From Herbaspirillum frisingense (GTDB lineage: Bacteria; Pseudomonadota; Gammaproteobacteria; Burkholderiales; Burkholderiaceae_D), in contig WNDX01000032.1 in assembly GCA_009914615.1 (NCBI GenBank), positions 1 through 35,056 of the forward strand: 35,056 nucleotides of DNA, written 5' to 3'. The notes beneath the pieces are model-generated. The model searched no databases, had not been told where the DNA came from, and saw only the letters and a program-made list of their open reading frames with translations. Positions 15,734 to 26,158 of this stretch are shown here, piece by piece. Positions within the stretch are counted from its first letter, which is position 1; every line of letters starts with the position of its first letter. Position numbers and translations under genes: made by a program.

Positions 15734-18130
15734 ATGCCCACCACCCCTCACGCTCCGGCGGCCCCGGCCGCCCTGGCCCTCATGAACCTGCGCCTGCGTC
15801 CGCTGGCCGCCGCGGCCTGCCTGCTGATCGCCGCCGCCGGTGCGCTGCCGGCCGCCGCCCAGACCCAGGAAGTGCAGGCCGCGCGCAGCTATGCCATCGC
15901 GGCCGGCCCGCTGGATCAGGCCCTGTATAGCTTCGCGCGCAGCGCCGGCATCACGCTCAGCTTCGATCCCGAGCTGGTGACGGGCATGAACACCGGCGGC
16001 CTGGCGGGCAATTATCCGGTCGGCGAAGGCCTCTCGCGCCTGCTCGCCGGCACCGGGCTGGAGGGCGTGGTCGGCGCCAGCGGCGGCTATCGCCTGCGCA
16101 AGACCGTCAGCGGCGGCGGCGATGCGCTGCCGGCCATCAGCGTCACCGGCGAACGCAGCGCCAGCACCGAAGGCACTGCCAGCTACGCGCCCAAGGCGGT
16201 GACGGTGGCCAGCAAGATGCCGATGGCCTGGAAAGATATCCCGAACTCGGTCACCGTCATCACCCGCCAGCAGATGGACGACCAGAACATGACCAGCGTG
16301 GAAGACGCCTTGCGCCAGTCGGTCGGCGTCACCGCCATTCCCTACGGCGACGGCACGGCCTATTTCCAGTCGCGCGGCTATGCCTCGGAAGTGCAGTACG
16401 ACGGCCTGCCCGCCAACAGCAGCCTGCAATACCTGCGCCAGTTCAACCTCGCGATGTATGACCGGGTGGAAGTGCTGCGCGGCCCCTCGGGCCTGCTGCA
16501 GGGCTCGGGCGAACCGGCCGGCACCGTCAACCTGGTGCGCAAGCGCCCGCTGGCCACGCCCGCCATCTCCGGCAGCGTGAGCGGCGGCAGTTGGTCGAAC
16601 TACAAGGGCGACATCGACATCTCGCGCCCGCTCAACGAAGAAGGCACGGTGCGCGGGCGGGTGGTGGCGGCCGGCCAGGACGGCGCGGTGTACAAGGACA
16701 AGGGCCACAACCGCAAGGGCCTGGCCTACGGCATCCTGGAAGTGGACCTGACGCCGCGCACCACCTGGGCCATCTCCGCCGCCTCGCAAAACGACTTCTC
16801 GCGCGGTACCGATTACGGCCCGGGCGTGTACTCCAACGGCAATTTCGTCAACCCGCCGCGCTCGGCCTTCTTCGGCGTGGACTGGGGCACCAGCAACCAG
16901 ACCTCCAACGAATTCTTCACCGAACTGACCCACCGCTTCGATGAGGACTGGGTCGCCAAGGCCTCTTACATCTATCGCCACACCAGCAGCGATTCGGCCT
17001 ACGGCTACGTCAACGGCCTGGTGCAGTTGAACAATACCGCCTCCTACATCCTGCAAGGCCAGGACGGCAACACCACCTGGCAAGACCTGGACGTGAACCT
17101 GTCCGGCAGCTTCAAGCTGCTGGGCCGCAAGCACCAGGTGCTGGTGGGCGCCAACTATGCCCAGCGCGAGGCCTATTCCGCCAGCGGCGCTCTGACGCTG
17201 GCCGGCATCAACATCTACAACATCAACATCCCGCGCACCGCGATCCCGCTGAACAGCGCCAGCAACACCTACAGCGAGCAATATGGCCTGTATGCGCAAA
17301 CCCGCCTGAAGCTGGCCGATCCCCTGACCCTGCTGCTGGGCGGCCGCGAAAGCTGGTACGCCAGCCGCAGCCAGGCCTTGCTGCCGGCCGCGGCGGACTG
17401 GAAGTCCTCGCCCTCGGTCAACAATAAGTTCACGCCCTATGCCGGCCTGGTGTACGAGGTGACGCCGGCCATCTCGCTGTACGGCAGCTACAGCGACATC
17501 TTCTCGCCGCAGACCCAACTGGCCGTGGGCAACACGCCGCTCTCGCCGCGCACCGGCGAGCAATACGAGCTGGGCGCCAAGGGCGTGTTCCTGGACGGCA
17601 AACTGAATGCCTCGCTGGCCGCCTTCCGCATCCGCGACAACAACCGCGCGGTCACCGATCCCAACAATCTGGGCTTCTACGTCACCGAGGGCAAGGTGGA
17701 AAGCAAGGGTTGGGAAGCCGAAGTCAGTGGCAGCCCGGCACGCGGCCTGGATCTGTACGCCGGCTATACGCGGCTGGACACGTCCTACCTGAGCGACCCC
17801 GTCAACCAGGGCAAGGTGTTCTCGCCGGAAGAGCCACGCCATACGCTCAAACTGTGGACCAAGTACCAGTTCCAGCAGCCGGCGCTGAGCAAGCTGCAGG
17901 CCGGTTTCGGTGCGCGCATCATGAGCCAGACCAACCGCGGCGTCGGTATGCAGGGCGGCTACAGCGTCTTCGACGCCCTGCTCGGCTATCGCATCGACGC
18001 GCACTGGCTGGCCACGCTGCAGGTGACCAACCTGTTCGACAAGACCTATTACGCGCGCATGCCGGCCCGCTTCTACAGCGTCTATGGCGAACCGCGCAAT
18101 ATCACGCTGGCCCTGCGCGCCGCTTATTGA
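15734..18130 (+). CDS. TonB-dependent siderophore receptor with STN signalling domain
   Basis: 798-residue outer-membrane receptor, FpvA/FoxA-like in layout. The signal peptide ends about residue 42 (GALPAAAQT). The STN domain (about 50-125, IAAGPLDQALYSFARSAGIT) signals to the FecR-like protein. The TonB box lies near LPAISVTG. The plug domain (about 165-280) contains IPNSVTVITRQQM, VEVLRGPSGLLQGSGEPAGTVN and LVRKRP. The 22-strand barrel follows to the C-terminus, ending LALRAAY. TTNLFDKTYY-like receptor motifs occur (VTNLFDKTYYARM). The ATG at 15734 has GAGGAA upstream; an ATG at 15695 lies within a short ATGGAA/TTCCAT inverted repeat and is less likely. The ligand is probably a ferric siderophore, identity unknown. 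Confidence 0.95.
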   Translation: MPTTPHAPAAPAALALMNLRLRPLAAAACLLIAAAGALPAAAQTQEVQAARSYAIAAGPLDQALYSFARSAGITLSFDPELVTGMNTGGLAGNYPVGEGLSRLLAGTGLEGVVGASGGYRLRKTVSGGGDALPAISVTGERSASTEGTASYAPKAVTVASKMPMAWKDIPNSVTVITRQQMDDQNMTSVEDALRQSVGVTAIPYGDGTAYFQSRGYASEVQYDGLPANSSLQYLRQFNLAMYDRVEVLRGPSGLLQGSGEPAGTVNLVRKRPLATPAISGSVSGGSWSNYKGDIDISRPLNEEGTVRGRVVAAGQDGAVYKDKGHNRKGLAYGILEVDLTPRTTWAISAASQNDFSRGTDYGPGVYSNGNFVNPPRSAFFGVDWGTSNQTSNEFFTELTHRFDEDWVAKASYIYRHTSSDSAYGYVNGLVQLNNTASYILQGQDGNTTWQDLDVNLSGSFKLLGRKHQVLVGANYAQREAYSASGALTLAGINIYNINIPRTAIPLNSASNTYSEQYGLYAQTRLKLADPLTLLLGGRESWYASRSQALLPAAADWKSSPSVNNKFTPYAGLVYEVTPAISLYGSYSDIFSPQTQLAVGNTPLSPRTGEQYELGAKGVFLDGKLNASLAAFRIRDNNRAVTDPNNLGFYVTEGKVESKGWEAEVSGSPARGLDLYAGYTRLDTSYLSDPVNQGKVFSPEEPRHTLKLWTKYQFQQPALSKLQAGFGARIMSQTNRGVGMQGGYSVFDALLGYRIDAHWLATLQVTNLFDKTYYARMPARFYSVYGEPRNITLALRAAY

Positions 18131-18137
18131 GGCCGCG

Positions 18138-19265
18138 ATGAAGGGCTTTTCCCCGGCGCAGCGCCTGCGCCTGTGGTCGGCCGTGCACACCTGGTCCAGC
18201 CTAGCGTGCACGGCGTTTCTGCTGCTGTGCTGCCTGACCGGGCTGCCGCTGGTGTTCGCCGACGAGATCGAGGCGCTGCAGGAGAGCATTCCCGCCGTGA
18301 CCGATCCCGCCGCGGTGGCCGACCCCGACGGTCTTCTGGAACAGGCGCGGCAGCGCTATCCCGGCCAGGTGATCGATTTCGTGGTGCGCGACGACGAAGC
18401 GCCCTACCTCACCATCGGCCTGCGCCCGAGTGTCGATGCCTCGCCCGCCAGCACGCACCGGCTGCGCTTCGACGCACGCGACGGCAAGCTGCTCAAGGAG
18501 ATCGCCGCCGCCGACTCCGGCAAGCTGGACGCCATGGCGCTGATCCGCCAGTTGCACGCCACCCTGCTGGGCGGCTTTGCCGGCGGACTGTTGTTGGCGG
18601 CGGTGGCGCTGCTGTTCCTGGTGGCGCTGGTATCGGGCGTGGCGATCTATGCGCCGTTCGCGCGCAAGCAGCCGTTCGGCACGATACGGCGCAGTTCGGC
18701 GCGGGTGCACTGGCTGGACCTGCACAACCTGCTGGGCATCGCCACCGTGGCCTGGGCCTGCGTGGTCGGCGCCACCGGCCTGTTCAATGAACTGCAGCGG
18801 CCGTTGTTCGCGCTGTGGAGCCAGCAGAACGTCAAGGGCATGCTGGCCGGCCATGGCAATGACAACGCACCAATCCCGCCGGCGCAGCGTTATCCGCTAC
18901 GGCAGGCCATCGCTCACGTCGAATCGGTCCTGCCCGGCACGCGCGTGGGCACCATCCTCATGCCCGGCAGCCGGCTCGTACCGCCTGGCCACTATCTGCT
19001 ATGGGCCGCCGGCGACAGCGCGCTGACCGCGCACATGCTGCAGCCGGTGCTGGTGGATGCGCGCGACGGCCATATCGCGGCCATCGCCGCCATGCCGTGG
19101 TACCTGCGCGTGCTGGAACTGTCGCGGCCGTTGCATTTCGGCGACTACGGCGGCCTGCCGCTGAAGCTGCTGTGGGCCGTGCTGGATCTCGCCACCATCG
19201 TGGTGCTGGGCAGCGGGCTGTGGCTGTGGGTCGCGCGGCGGCGGCGCGCGCCATTGCACGGATGA
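18138..19265 (+). CDS. PepSY-associated transmembrane protein, probable siderophore reductase (PiuB/FoxB-like)
   Basis: 375-residue inner-membrane protein of the PepSY-TM family, whose members near TonB receptors are implicated in periplasmic or inner-membrane release of iron from siderophores. Membrane helices lie at about residues 20-40, 148-172, 200-220 and 345-368. Conserved histidines at helix ends (VHTWSS, RQLHATLLGG, HWLDLHNLLG, RPLHFGDYGG) are candidate haem ligands. The PepSY-like periplasmic segment lies about 60-130. It starts 7 nt after the receptor stop codon, so it belongs to the same iron-regulated unit. Confidence 0.9.
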   Translation: MKGFSPAQRLRLWSAVHTWSSLACTAFLLLCCLTGLPLVFADEIEALQESIPAVTDPAAVADPDGLLEQARQRYPGQVIDFVVRDDEAPYLTIGLRPSVDASPASTHRLRFDARDGKLLKEIAAADSGKLDAMALIRQLHATLLGGFAGGLLLAAVALLFLVALVSGVAIYAPFARKQPFGTIRRSSARVHWLDLHNLLGIATVAWACVVGATGLFNELQRPLFALWSQQNVKGMLAGHGNDNAPIPPAQRYPLRQAIAHVESVLPGTRVGTILMPGSRLVPPGHYLLWAAGDSALTAHMLQPVLVDARDGHIAAIAAMPWYLRVLELSRPLHFGDYGGLPLKLLWAVLDLATIVVLGSGLWLWVARRRRAPLHG

Positions 19266-19379
19266 AAAGAATTGCAGCATCGGCAACGCGATCGGCGCTC
19301 CCCACTGCAATGCCGACACCGGGCCCCGCACCACCAACGCATCCAACCAGACCAGGCGGCCCGCCAATCCGGGGGATCA

Positions 19380-20294
19380 ATGGAGCGTTCCCAAGTCATC
19401 CTGCTTGCTGATGGCCATGCTCGGCGCGATCGCGCCGATTTCGCTGATGGCCTGGCTATCCTGGCATACCGCCATGGCCAGCGAGAAAGAGCACCTCCAG
19501 GCGCTGGCCGACAACGTACTGGACCGCACCAACCTCGCCATCTTCGAGGCCGCCGAAGCGCTCAAATCGCTGACCCCGCTGCACATCGAATCCTGCTCGC
19601 GCGACCATATCGCGCTGATGCCGCTGATGATCGTCAACACGCCGGCGCTGCAAGAGATCGGCTACTTCAACAACCGCATGCGCAAATGCACCTCCTGGGG
19701 CCCGGTGGAGCAGGCCATTCCCCGCGATGTGCCGGATTTCTCGATGTGGGACGGAGTTGGCATCACCACCATGATGCTGCCGCTCATCAGCGGCGCGATC
19801 CGGTGCTGACGGACCAATACGGCGAGCACAACGCACTGCTCAACCGTGGTCAGTTCACCGACCTGATGGTGGACCAGGGCGTGCGGCTGGCGCTGGGACG
19901 CACCGGCGGCCTGGTGCTGGCGGACTCCGGCTCGCCCGACGGCGCGCTGGTGCAAGACATCCTGGCCGGCAAGCCGTTCACCGCCGACAGCCCCTACCTG
20001 TACGCCGCCGCCAGCCGCGACGGCTGGACCGCGATGGCCATCGGCGACAAGAACGGCGCCGGCTCGGTCTCCCGCTCGGTGATCGCCCACATCATCGAAA
20101 TGGCCAAGAGCCTGAACCTGTTCATCGTGGCCGAAGGCGTGGAACATCAGGAGCAGGCCGATTACCTGGCTGCAGGGGGCGTGGATTTCGTGCAGGGATG
20201 GCTGTATGCCAAGGCCATGCCGGCCGGGGATTTCCTGGCGTATTGCCGCAAGGCGGCGCAGGCGCGCGCGCCCGCGGTCGAAGCGACCTGCTGA
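19380..20294 (+). pseudogene. degenerate CSS-motif/EAL cyclic-di-GMP phosphodiesterase
   Basis: Remains of a membrane CSS-motif EAL phosphodiesterase. ATG 19380 has a GGGGGA ribosome site and reads MERSQVILL. One extra T in the CTGCTTGCTG run (about 19402-19410) then shifts the frame into MAMLGAIAPISLMAWLSWH (membrane helix) and the CSS sensor domain (...FNNRMRKCTSWGPV). That frame stops at 19809. A lost G near 19797-19799 restores the first frame (DPVLTDQYGEHNALL...). Around 20040-20065 the sequence jumps from the end of the CSS domain to the last part of an EAL domain (IAHIIEMAKSLNLFIVAEGV, then QGWLYAKAMPAGDFL), so the second membrane helix and most of EAL, including the EAL signature, are deleted. 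It cannot make an active enzyme. Confidence 0.88.
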
Positions 20295-20307
20295 ACGCGG
20301 CGCGCGT

Positions 20308-20793
20308 TCAGCGCAGGCGGTGCACCAGGCGGCCGGCGGCAGCGGCCTCCGGTTCTTCCACGCGGGCGTCGAAGCGCTCGCGCGCGGCCTGCAGGTCGCC
20401 GTGGTGGCGCTCGGCCCAGTTGTCCAGCGCCAGCAGGGTATCCGACAGCGACTGGCCCAGCGCGGTCAGTTCATATTCCACATGCAGCGAGCCGCGCCTT
20501 TCGCCGCTTAAAGCGCAACGCAGCACCAGGCCGTTGCGCTCCAGCTCCTTCAGGGTCTGCGTCAATACCTTCTGCGAGATGCCTTCTATCCTGCGCAAGA
20601 GCTCGCCGTTGCGCGTCGGCCCCGCCGCCAGCGCCGGGAAGATCAGCAGCGCCCACTTGCCCGCCACCAGTTCCAGCGCCCGGCGCGAGGGGCAGGCCCG
20701 GGCATAGACGCTGGCGCCGGCGGTCGGGTCGGTGGCTGCATTGGCTGCATTGGCGGCGGCCGGCGCCGCGCTCACATCCGCTTGACTATCCAT
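20308..20793 (-). CDS. HxlR family transcriptional regulator
   Basis: 161-residue winged-helix regulator. The HxlR core spans about 34-125: ACPSRRALELVAGKWALLIF with the family's N-terminal conserved Cys34, then the recognition region GISQKVLTQTLKELERNGLV, and the wing and YELTALGQSL. The first 30 residues are an Ala-rich extension. The start is taken as ATG 20793; a TTG at 20802 in the same frame is possible, and neither has a clear ribosome site. It is divergent from the SMR exporter gene with 82 bp between starts, which suggests it controls that exporter. A TTAC-n10-GTAA repeat overlies its start region (20796-20813) and could be the operator. The inducer is unknown. Confidence 0.9.
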   Translation of the reverse strand: MDSQADVSAAPAAANAANAATDPTAGASVYARACPSRRALELVAGKWALLIFPALAAGPTRNGELLRRIEGISQKVLTQTLKELERNGLVLRCALSGERRGSLHVEYELTALGQSLSDTLLALDNWAERHHGDLQAARERFDARVEEPEAAAAGRLVHRLR

Positions 20794-20875
20794 GGTTACC
20801 AAAAGGTGCGTAATTGTCGGTCCGCGCGCCGGTCGCTAAGCTGGGCGCCTGTTCAATCATCCGTTGGAGGAATCG

Positions 20876-21193
20876 ATGGCCTGGGTGTATCTGTCTCTGG
20901 CAAGTGTAGTGGAAATCGTGATGGCGATCTCGCTGAAGTATGCGGCCGGCTGGACGCGGCTGGTACCGAGCGCCATCGGCGTGCTGGCTGCGGCCTGCAG
21001 CGTGCTGTTCCTGACCCTGGCCATGCGCAGCCTGCCGGCCGGCACCGCATATGCGATCTGGACCGGCACCGGTTCGGTCGGCGTGGCGGTGCTGGGCATC
21101 TGGCTCTTCAATGACGCCCTCACGCCGCTGCGCATCCTGTGCATCGCGCTGATCATCGCCGGCACCATCGGGCTGCGCCTGCTGGACGCCTGA
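20876..21193 (+). CDS. small multidrug resistance (SMR) family exporter
   Basis: 105-residue, four-helix inner-membrane exporter that works as a proton-coupled dimer. The essential Glu is Glu13 in the first helix ([15 protein letters not shown]). The third-helix motif [21 protein letters not shown] carries the conserved Tyr and Trp. Overall it looks closer to the SugE/Gdx subgroup (guanidinium exporters) than to EmrE, but that is by eye only. GGAGG precedes ATG 20876. No guanidine riboswitch-like ACGR hairpins are seen in the short upstream gap, so control by the divergent HxlR protein is more likely. Confidence 0.92.
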   Translation: MAWVYLSLASVVEIVMAISLKYAAGWTRLVPSAIGVLAAACSVLFLTLAMRSLPAGTAYAIWTGTGSVGVAVLGIWLFNDALTPLRILCIALIIAGTIGLRLLDA

Positions 21194-21428
21194 GGCAGGC
21201 CGGCCCGAAAAGCCCCAAAGCCCCAAAAAGCACAAAACGGCCGCAGCCGCAACGGCTGAGTCTGGGGGCGCGCAACAAAATAAATATCTTCCCGCGCGGG
21301 CTGCACTGTTATACTGCGGCCTGCGCGGCACACAGCCAGTCAAGTCCGCCGCCCTCTCCCGGTTTCAACCCGTTTGCCTGCGACTGGCGCCCGTTAGGGT
21401 GACAGGCCGAACCCTTTTTCAGAGTCTC

Positions 21429-22964
<1,536 letters not shown>

Positions 22965-22998
22965 TACCGATCCGGCTCAACAATAAGAAAGGGAAGAC

Positions 22999-23484
22999 AT
23001 GGGTATCGACATCATCAAGGCTGACCTCGGCAACGCGGCCCACGCCGCGGCGCTGTTCGAGACGCTCAATGCCTATGCTTCCGACATCATGGGCGGCGGC
23101 AAGCAACTGTCGGACTACGTGCGCGACAACCTCGCCGCGGAACTGAAGAAGCGCCCCACCGCTCATGTCTTCCTTGCCTTCGACGGCGATCGCCCGGCCG
23201 GCCTGGCGACCTGCATCGAAGGTTTCTCCACCTTCTCCTGCAAGCCGCTGCTCAACATCCACGACCTCGCCGTCATGCCGGCCTATCGCGGCCAGGGCAT
23301 CGCCCGCAGCCTGATCGCCCGCGTCGAAGAAGAAGCACGCGCTCTGGATTGCTGCAAGATGACGCTGGAAGTCCTGGAGGGGAATACGGTGGCGCGCTCG
23401 CTGTATCGCTCCTGCGGCTTCGAGGGCTACGAGTTGAAGGCCGAAACCGGCAAGGCGATGTTCATGCACAAGCCGCTGGCCTGA
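22999..23484 (+). CDS. GNAT family N-acetyltransferase
   Basis: 161-residue acetyl-CoA-dependent acetyltransferase. The core motif A is LNIHDLAVMPAYRGQGIARSLI (about 84-105) with the acetyl-CoA loop RGQGIA, followed by MTLEVLEGNTVARSLYRSCGF (about 119-139), which is motif B. The ribosome site GGGAAG precedes the ATG. It lies 34 bp after rhlE in the same direction and ends before a terminator, so it is probably the last gene of that unit. The substrate is unknown. Confidence 0.92.
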   Translation: MGIDIIKADLGNAAHAAALFETLNAYASDIMGGGKQLSDYVRDNLAAELKKRPTAHVFLAFDGDRPAGLATCIEGFSTFSCKPLLNIHDLAVMPAYRGQGIARSLIARVEEEARALDCCKMTLEVLEGNTVARSLYRSCGFEGYELKAETGKAMFMHKPLA

Positions 23485-23508
23485 TTCTGCTTCGCGCATG
23501 AAATGAAA

Positions 23509-23543
23509 GCGCCCGCATCGCTTGATGCGGGCGTCTTTGTTTG
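23509..23543 (+). terminator. intrinsic terminator after the GNAT gene
   Basis: A perfect 9-bp GC-rich stem GCCCGCATC/GATGCGGGC (23511-23519 and 23524-23532) with loop GCTT, followed by GTCTTTGTTTG. It lies 25 bp past the stop codon. The remaining 150 bp before the convergent aldolase gene hold nothing I can recognise. Confidence 0.85.
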
Positions 23544-23696
23544 CGGCGACGATGTGTTGTCCTCGGTTGTCTTGGCAAAGATCTGAATCCGGGGTCATTT
23601 GCAACGGTAGTCCTGCACTCAGCGGCCGATCACGTCACTGGAGCCCGACCGTCGCCGGAACGACGTAGGTGAAGTGATTTCCACCGCCGGCCGTAC

Positions 23697-24500
23697 TCAG
23701 CTGCGATACCCGTCCCCCTCCAGCAAGCGCAACGCCGCCTGCCACGCCAGGTCGATGATGCCGCTGGCGTTGTCATTGCCGAACTGCCCCGCGGTGCGCC
23801 GGCGTACCGCTTCCGACGGCAGGTTCAGTTCCTGCCCGCCGGCCAGCGCCGCCACCTGCGCCTGGCAGGCGCGCTCCAGGAAATAGATTTCATGGAAGGC
23901 ATCCGCCACCGTCACGCCCGCAGCCAGCAGGCCGTGGTTGCGCAGGATCATGGCCTTGTGCGTGCCCAGCGCCGCCACCAGGCGGGCGCGCTCTTCCAGG
24001 TCGAGCGCGATGCCTTCGTAGTCGTGGTAGCCCAGCTTGCCGTAGAACTTCATCGCATGCTGGCTGATCGGCAGCAAACCGCCTTTCTGCGCCGCCACCG
24101 CGATGCCGGCGGTGGTATGGGTGTGGATCACGCAGTGCAGGTCGGGACGCGCTTTGTGCACCGCCGAGTGGATCGTGAAGCCGGCCTTGTTGACACGCTG
24201 GGCCGGCGGTGCACCGACGCCGGTGTGCAGGGCGCGGCCCTCGTCATCGACCTTGACCAGATCCGAGGCCCGCATCTCGTGGAACAGCACGCCGTAGCGG
24301 TTGATCAGGAACTGGTCGGCCTGGCCCGGCACGCGCGCCGAGATGTGCGTGTCGATCAGGTCGGTCATGCGGAAATGGGCCAGCAGCCGGTACAGCGCGG
24401 CCAGTTCGCAACGCGCCCGCCATTCGGCGTCGCCCGCGCCGTCCAGCCCCAGGGCGCGGGCGGCGGCGTCTTCGGTGCCAGAGTCGCGCAAGGCATCCAT
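23697..24500 (-). CDS. class II aldolase/adducin family protein
   Basis: 267-residue zinc-dependent class II aldolase/adducin-type protein. Zinc-binding histidines sit in the HCVIHTHTTAG segment (about 122-132) and in RNHGLLAAG (about 188-196). The N-terminal FRMTDLIDTHISARVPG and the FLINRYG segment are typical of the family. Members cleave sugar phosphates or act as decarboxylases or epimerases, and many short, uncharacterised ones exist. It is the last gene of the ABC/lyase/ureohydrolase operon, 4 nt after the binding-protein gene. A role on the imported compound is therefore likely, but the reaction is unknown. Confidence 0.9.
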   Translation of the reverse strand: MDALRDSGTEDAAARALGLDGAGDAEWRARCELAALYRLLAHFRMTDLIDTHISARVPGQADQFLINRYGVLFHEMRASDLVKVDDEGRALHTGVGAPPAQRVNKAGFTIHSAVHKARPDLHCVIHTHTTAGIAVAAQKGGLLPISQHAMKFYGKLGYHDYEGIALDLEERARLVAALGTHKAMILRNHGLLAAGVTVADAFHEIYFLERACQAQVAALAGGQELNLPSEAVRRRTAGQFGNDNASGIIDLAWQAALRLLEGDGYRS

Positions 24501-24504
24501 GCGC

Positions 24505-25341
24505 TTACTTCCCCTGGTTCAAGGCGGCCGGCATGGCGCTGCCTTGCAGCTTGTACTTGGCCAGCAGCTTGTCGTAGGTGCCATTGGCCTGCAAGCGCTT
24601 CAGGGCCGCCAGCACCGCATCGCGCAGCGCGGGTTCGGTCTTGGAGACCGGGATGCCGGTCTCTTGCGCGAACAGCGGCTGGCCCAGCAGCACATAGGTG
24701 TTGGCTTCCATGGTCTGGAAGTACGGCAGGGTTTCGCTGCCCTGCACCGCTACGTCGATGCGGCCGGTCTTGAGCTGGGTGCGCGCATCCACCGAGCCTT
24801 CGGTGCCGACCACGGTGATGGCCGGCTTGCCCTTGGCTTCACAGTTGTCCTTGCTCCAGCCGGCGATCTGGCCCGGCCAGTTGGTGTTGCGGCTGGCGCC
24901 GACCTTGGTGCCGCAGACGTCGGCGATGGTCTTGATCTTGGCCGAGTTGGCTTGCAGCGTGAAGAACTGCGGGCCGGTCTTCATGTAGTCGATGAAATCG
25001 GCCACCTTCTGGCGCTCCGGCGTGTCGCTGATGGCGACCATGGCGATATCGACGCGGCCGGTGGCCAGCGAGCTGAACACCTGGGCGAAGGCGGTTTCCT
25101 GGTACTCCACCTTGAGGCCCAGTTCCTTGGCGATGGCCGCGCCCAGTTCGATGTCCAGGCCCATCACCTCGCCGCTGGCGGGATCCTTGTAGGCGATCGG
25201 CGGATAGTTGGCCTGCGATGCGATCACCAGCTTGCCCGCTTTTTTCACGCGCTCCGGCAGGTCGGCGGCGTGGGCGCCGATGGAAGCGGCAGCCATGGCG
25301 AAAGCGGCGAGGCCGAACAAGGTCTTGTTCTTCAGATTCAC
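24505..25341 (-). CDS. polar amino acid ABC transporter, periplasmic binding protein
   Basis: 278-residue periplasmic binding protein of SBP family 3 (amino acids and opines). The signal peptide ends near IGAHAADLPE (about residue 26). Family landmarks are KKAGKLVIASQANYPPIAYKD, GLDIELGAAIAKELGLKVEY (ligand-contact lobe 1), VGASRNTNW and the closing LQANGTYDKLLAKY. GTG 25341 was chosen because it begins a proper signal peptide and follows AGGGAA; an in-frame TTG 36 nt earlier is less likely. It lies 49 bp after the ATPase gene. The ligand-binding pocket cannot be read with confidence, but a cationic or polar amino acid derivative fits the operon. Confidence 0.93.
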   Translation of the reverse strand: MNLKNKTLFGLAAFAMAAASIGAHAADLPERVKKAGKLVIASQANYPPIAYKDPASGEVMGLDIELGAAIAKELGLKVEYQETAFAQVFSSLATGRVDIAMVAISDTPERQKVADFIDYMKTGPQFFTLQANSAKIKTIADVCGTKVGASRNTNWPGQIAGWSKDNCEAKGKPAITVVGTEGSVDARTQLKTGRIDVAVQGSETLPYFQTMEANTYVLLGQPLFAQETGIPVSKTEPALRDAVLAALKRLQANGTYDKLLAKYKLQGSAMPAALNQGK

Positions 25342-25390
25342 GGGATTCCCTTTCTGGTTGTAATCGACTGCAAACAAATGACGGACGGCA

Positions 25391-26158
25391 TCACGCCAAG
25401 ATGGCCGCGATGAATTCCTGCGTACGGCGATGCTGCGGCCGCGCCAGCACTTCGGAGGGCGTGCCCGCTTCCAGCACCTGGCCGCCGTCCATGAACACCA
25501 CGCGGTTCGACACCTCGCGCGCGAAGCCCAGTTCGTGCGTCACCACGATCATGGTCATGCCGCTCCTGGCGAGGTCCTTCATCACCGCCAGCACTTCGCC
25601 GACCAGCTCGGGATCGAGCGCCGAGGTCGGCTCGTCGAACAGCATCAGCTTGGGCCTCATGGCCAGCGCGCGGGCGATCGCCACGCGCTGCTGCTGGCCG
25701 CCGGACAGCTCGGCCGGATAGGCGTCGGCCTTGCCGGCCAGCCCCACCCGCGCCAGCAGCGCCATGGCTTCCTCCTTCACGTCGGCGCGGCGGCGCTTTT
25801 GCACCACCACCGGGCCTTCCATGATGTTTTGCAGCGCCGTCATGTGGGCAAACAGATTGAAGCGCTGGAACACCATGCCGCTGGCCAGGCGCTGGCGGGC
25901 GATCTCGGTGTCCGACAATTCGATCAGTTGATCGCCGCGGCGGCGGTAGCCGAGCAGCTCGCCGCCGACCCAGATGGCGCCGCCGTCGGTCTTCTCCAGC
26001 TGGTTGATGCAGCGCAGGAAGGTGCTCTTGCCGGAGCCCGACGGCCCGACGATACAGGTCACCGCGCCGGCATCCACTTCCAGGTTCACGCCCTTGAGGG
26101 CATGAAAGGCGCCGTAGTATTTCTGTACTTCGTGCGCCACGATCATGGGCGCGCTCAT
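25391..26158 (-). CDS. polar amino acid ABC transporter, ATP-binding protein
   Basis: 255-residue ATPase of the HisP/GlnQ class. Walker A is GPSGSGKST (38-46), the Q-loop lies in [14 protein letters not shown], the ABC signature is LSGGQQQRV (151-159), Walker B is [15 protein letters not shown] (171-185), and the switch His is in VVTHELGF. The ATG overlaps the permease stop (ATGA at 26155-26158), showing coupling. It energises uptake with the permease and binding protein of the same operon. Confidence 0.96.
   Translation of the reverse strand: MSAPMIVAHEVQKYYGAFHALKGVNLEVDAGAVTCIVGPSGSGKSTFLRCINQLEKTDGGAIWVGGELLGYRRRGDQLIELSDTEIARQRLASGMVFQRFNLFAHMTALQNIMEGPVVVQKRRRADVKEEAMALLARVGLAGKADAYPAELSGGQQQRVAIARALAMRPKLMLFDEPTSALDPELVGEVLAVMKDLARSGMTMIVVTHELGFAREVSNRVVFMDGGQVLEAGTPSEVLARPQHRRTQEFIAAILA

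Noticed and set aside
14933..18289. Open frame of 1118 codons on the minus strand across fecR, the receptor and the PepSY gene
   Set aside because: His/Gly/Ala/Arg-rich shadow peptide with no domain; the plus-strand genes are well supported and contiguous.
20803..20875. Guanidine riboswitch before the SMR exporter
   Set aside because: Only about 70 bp are available and neither paired ACGR hairpins nor another guanidine aptamer-like fold is visible.
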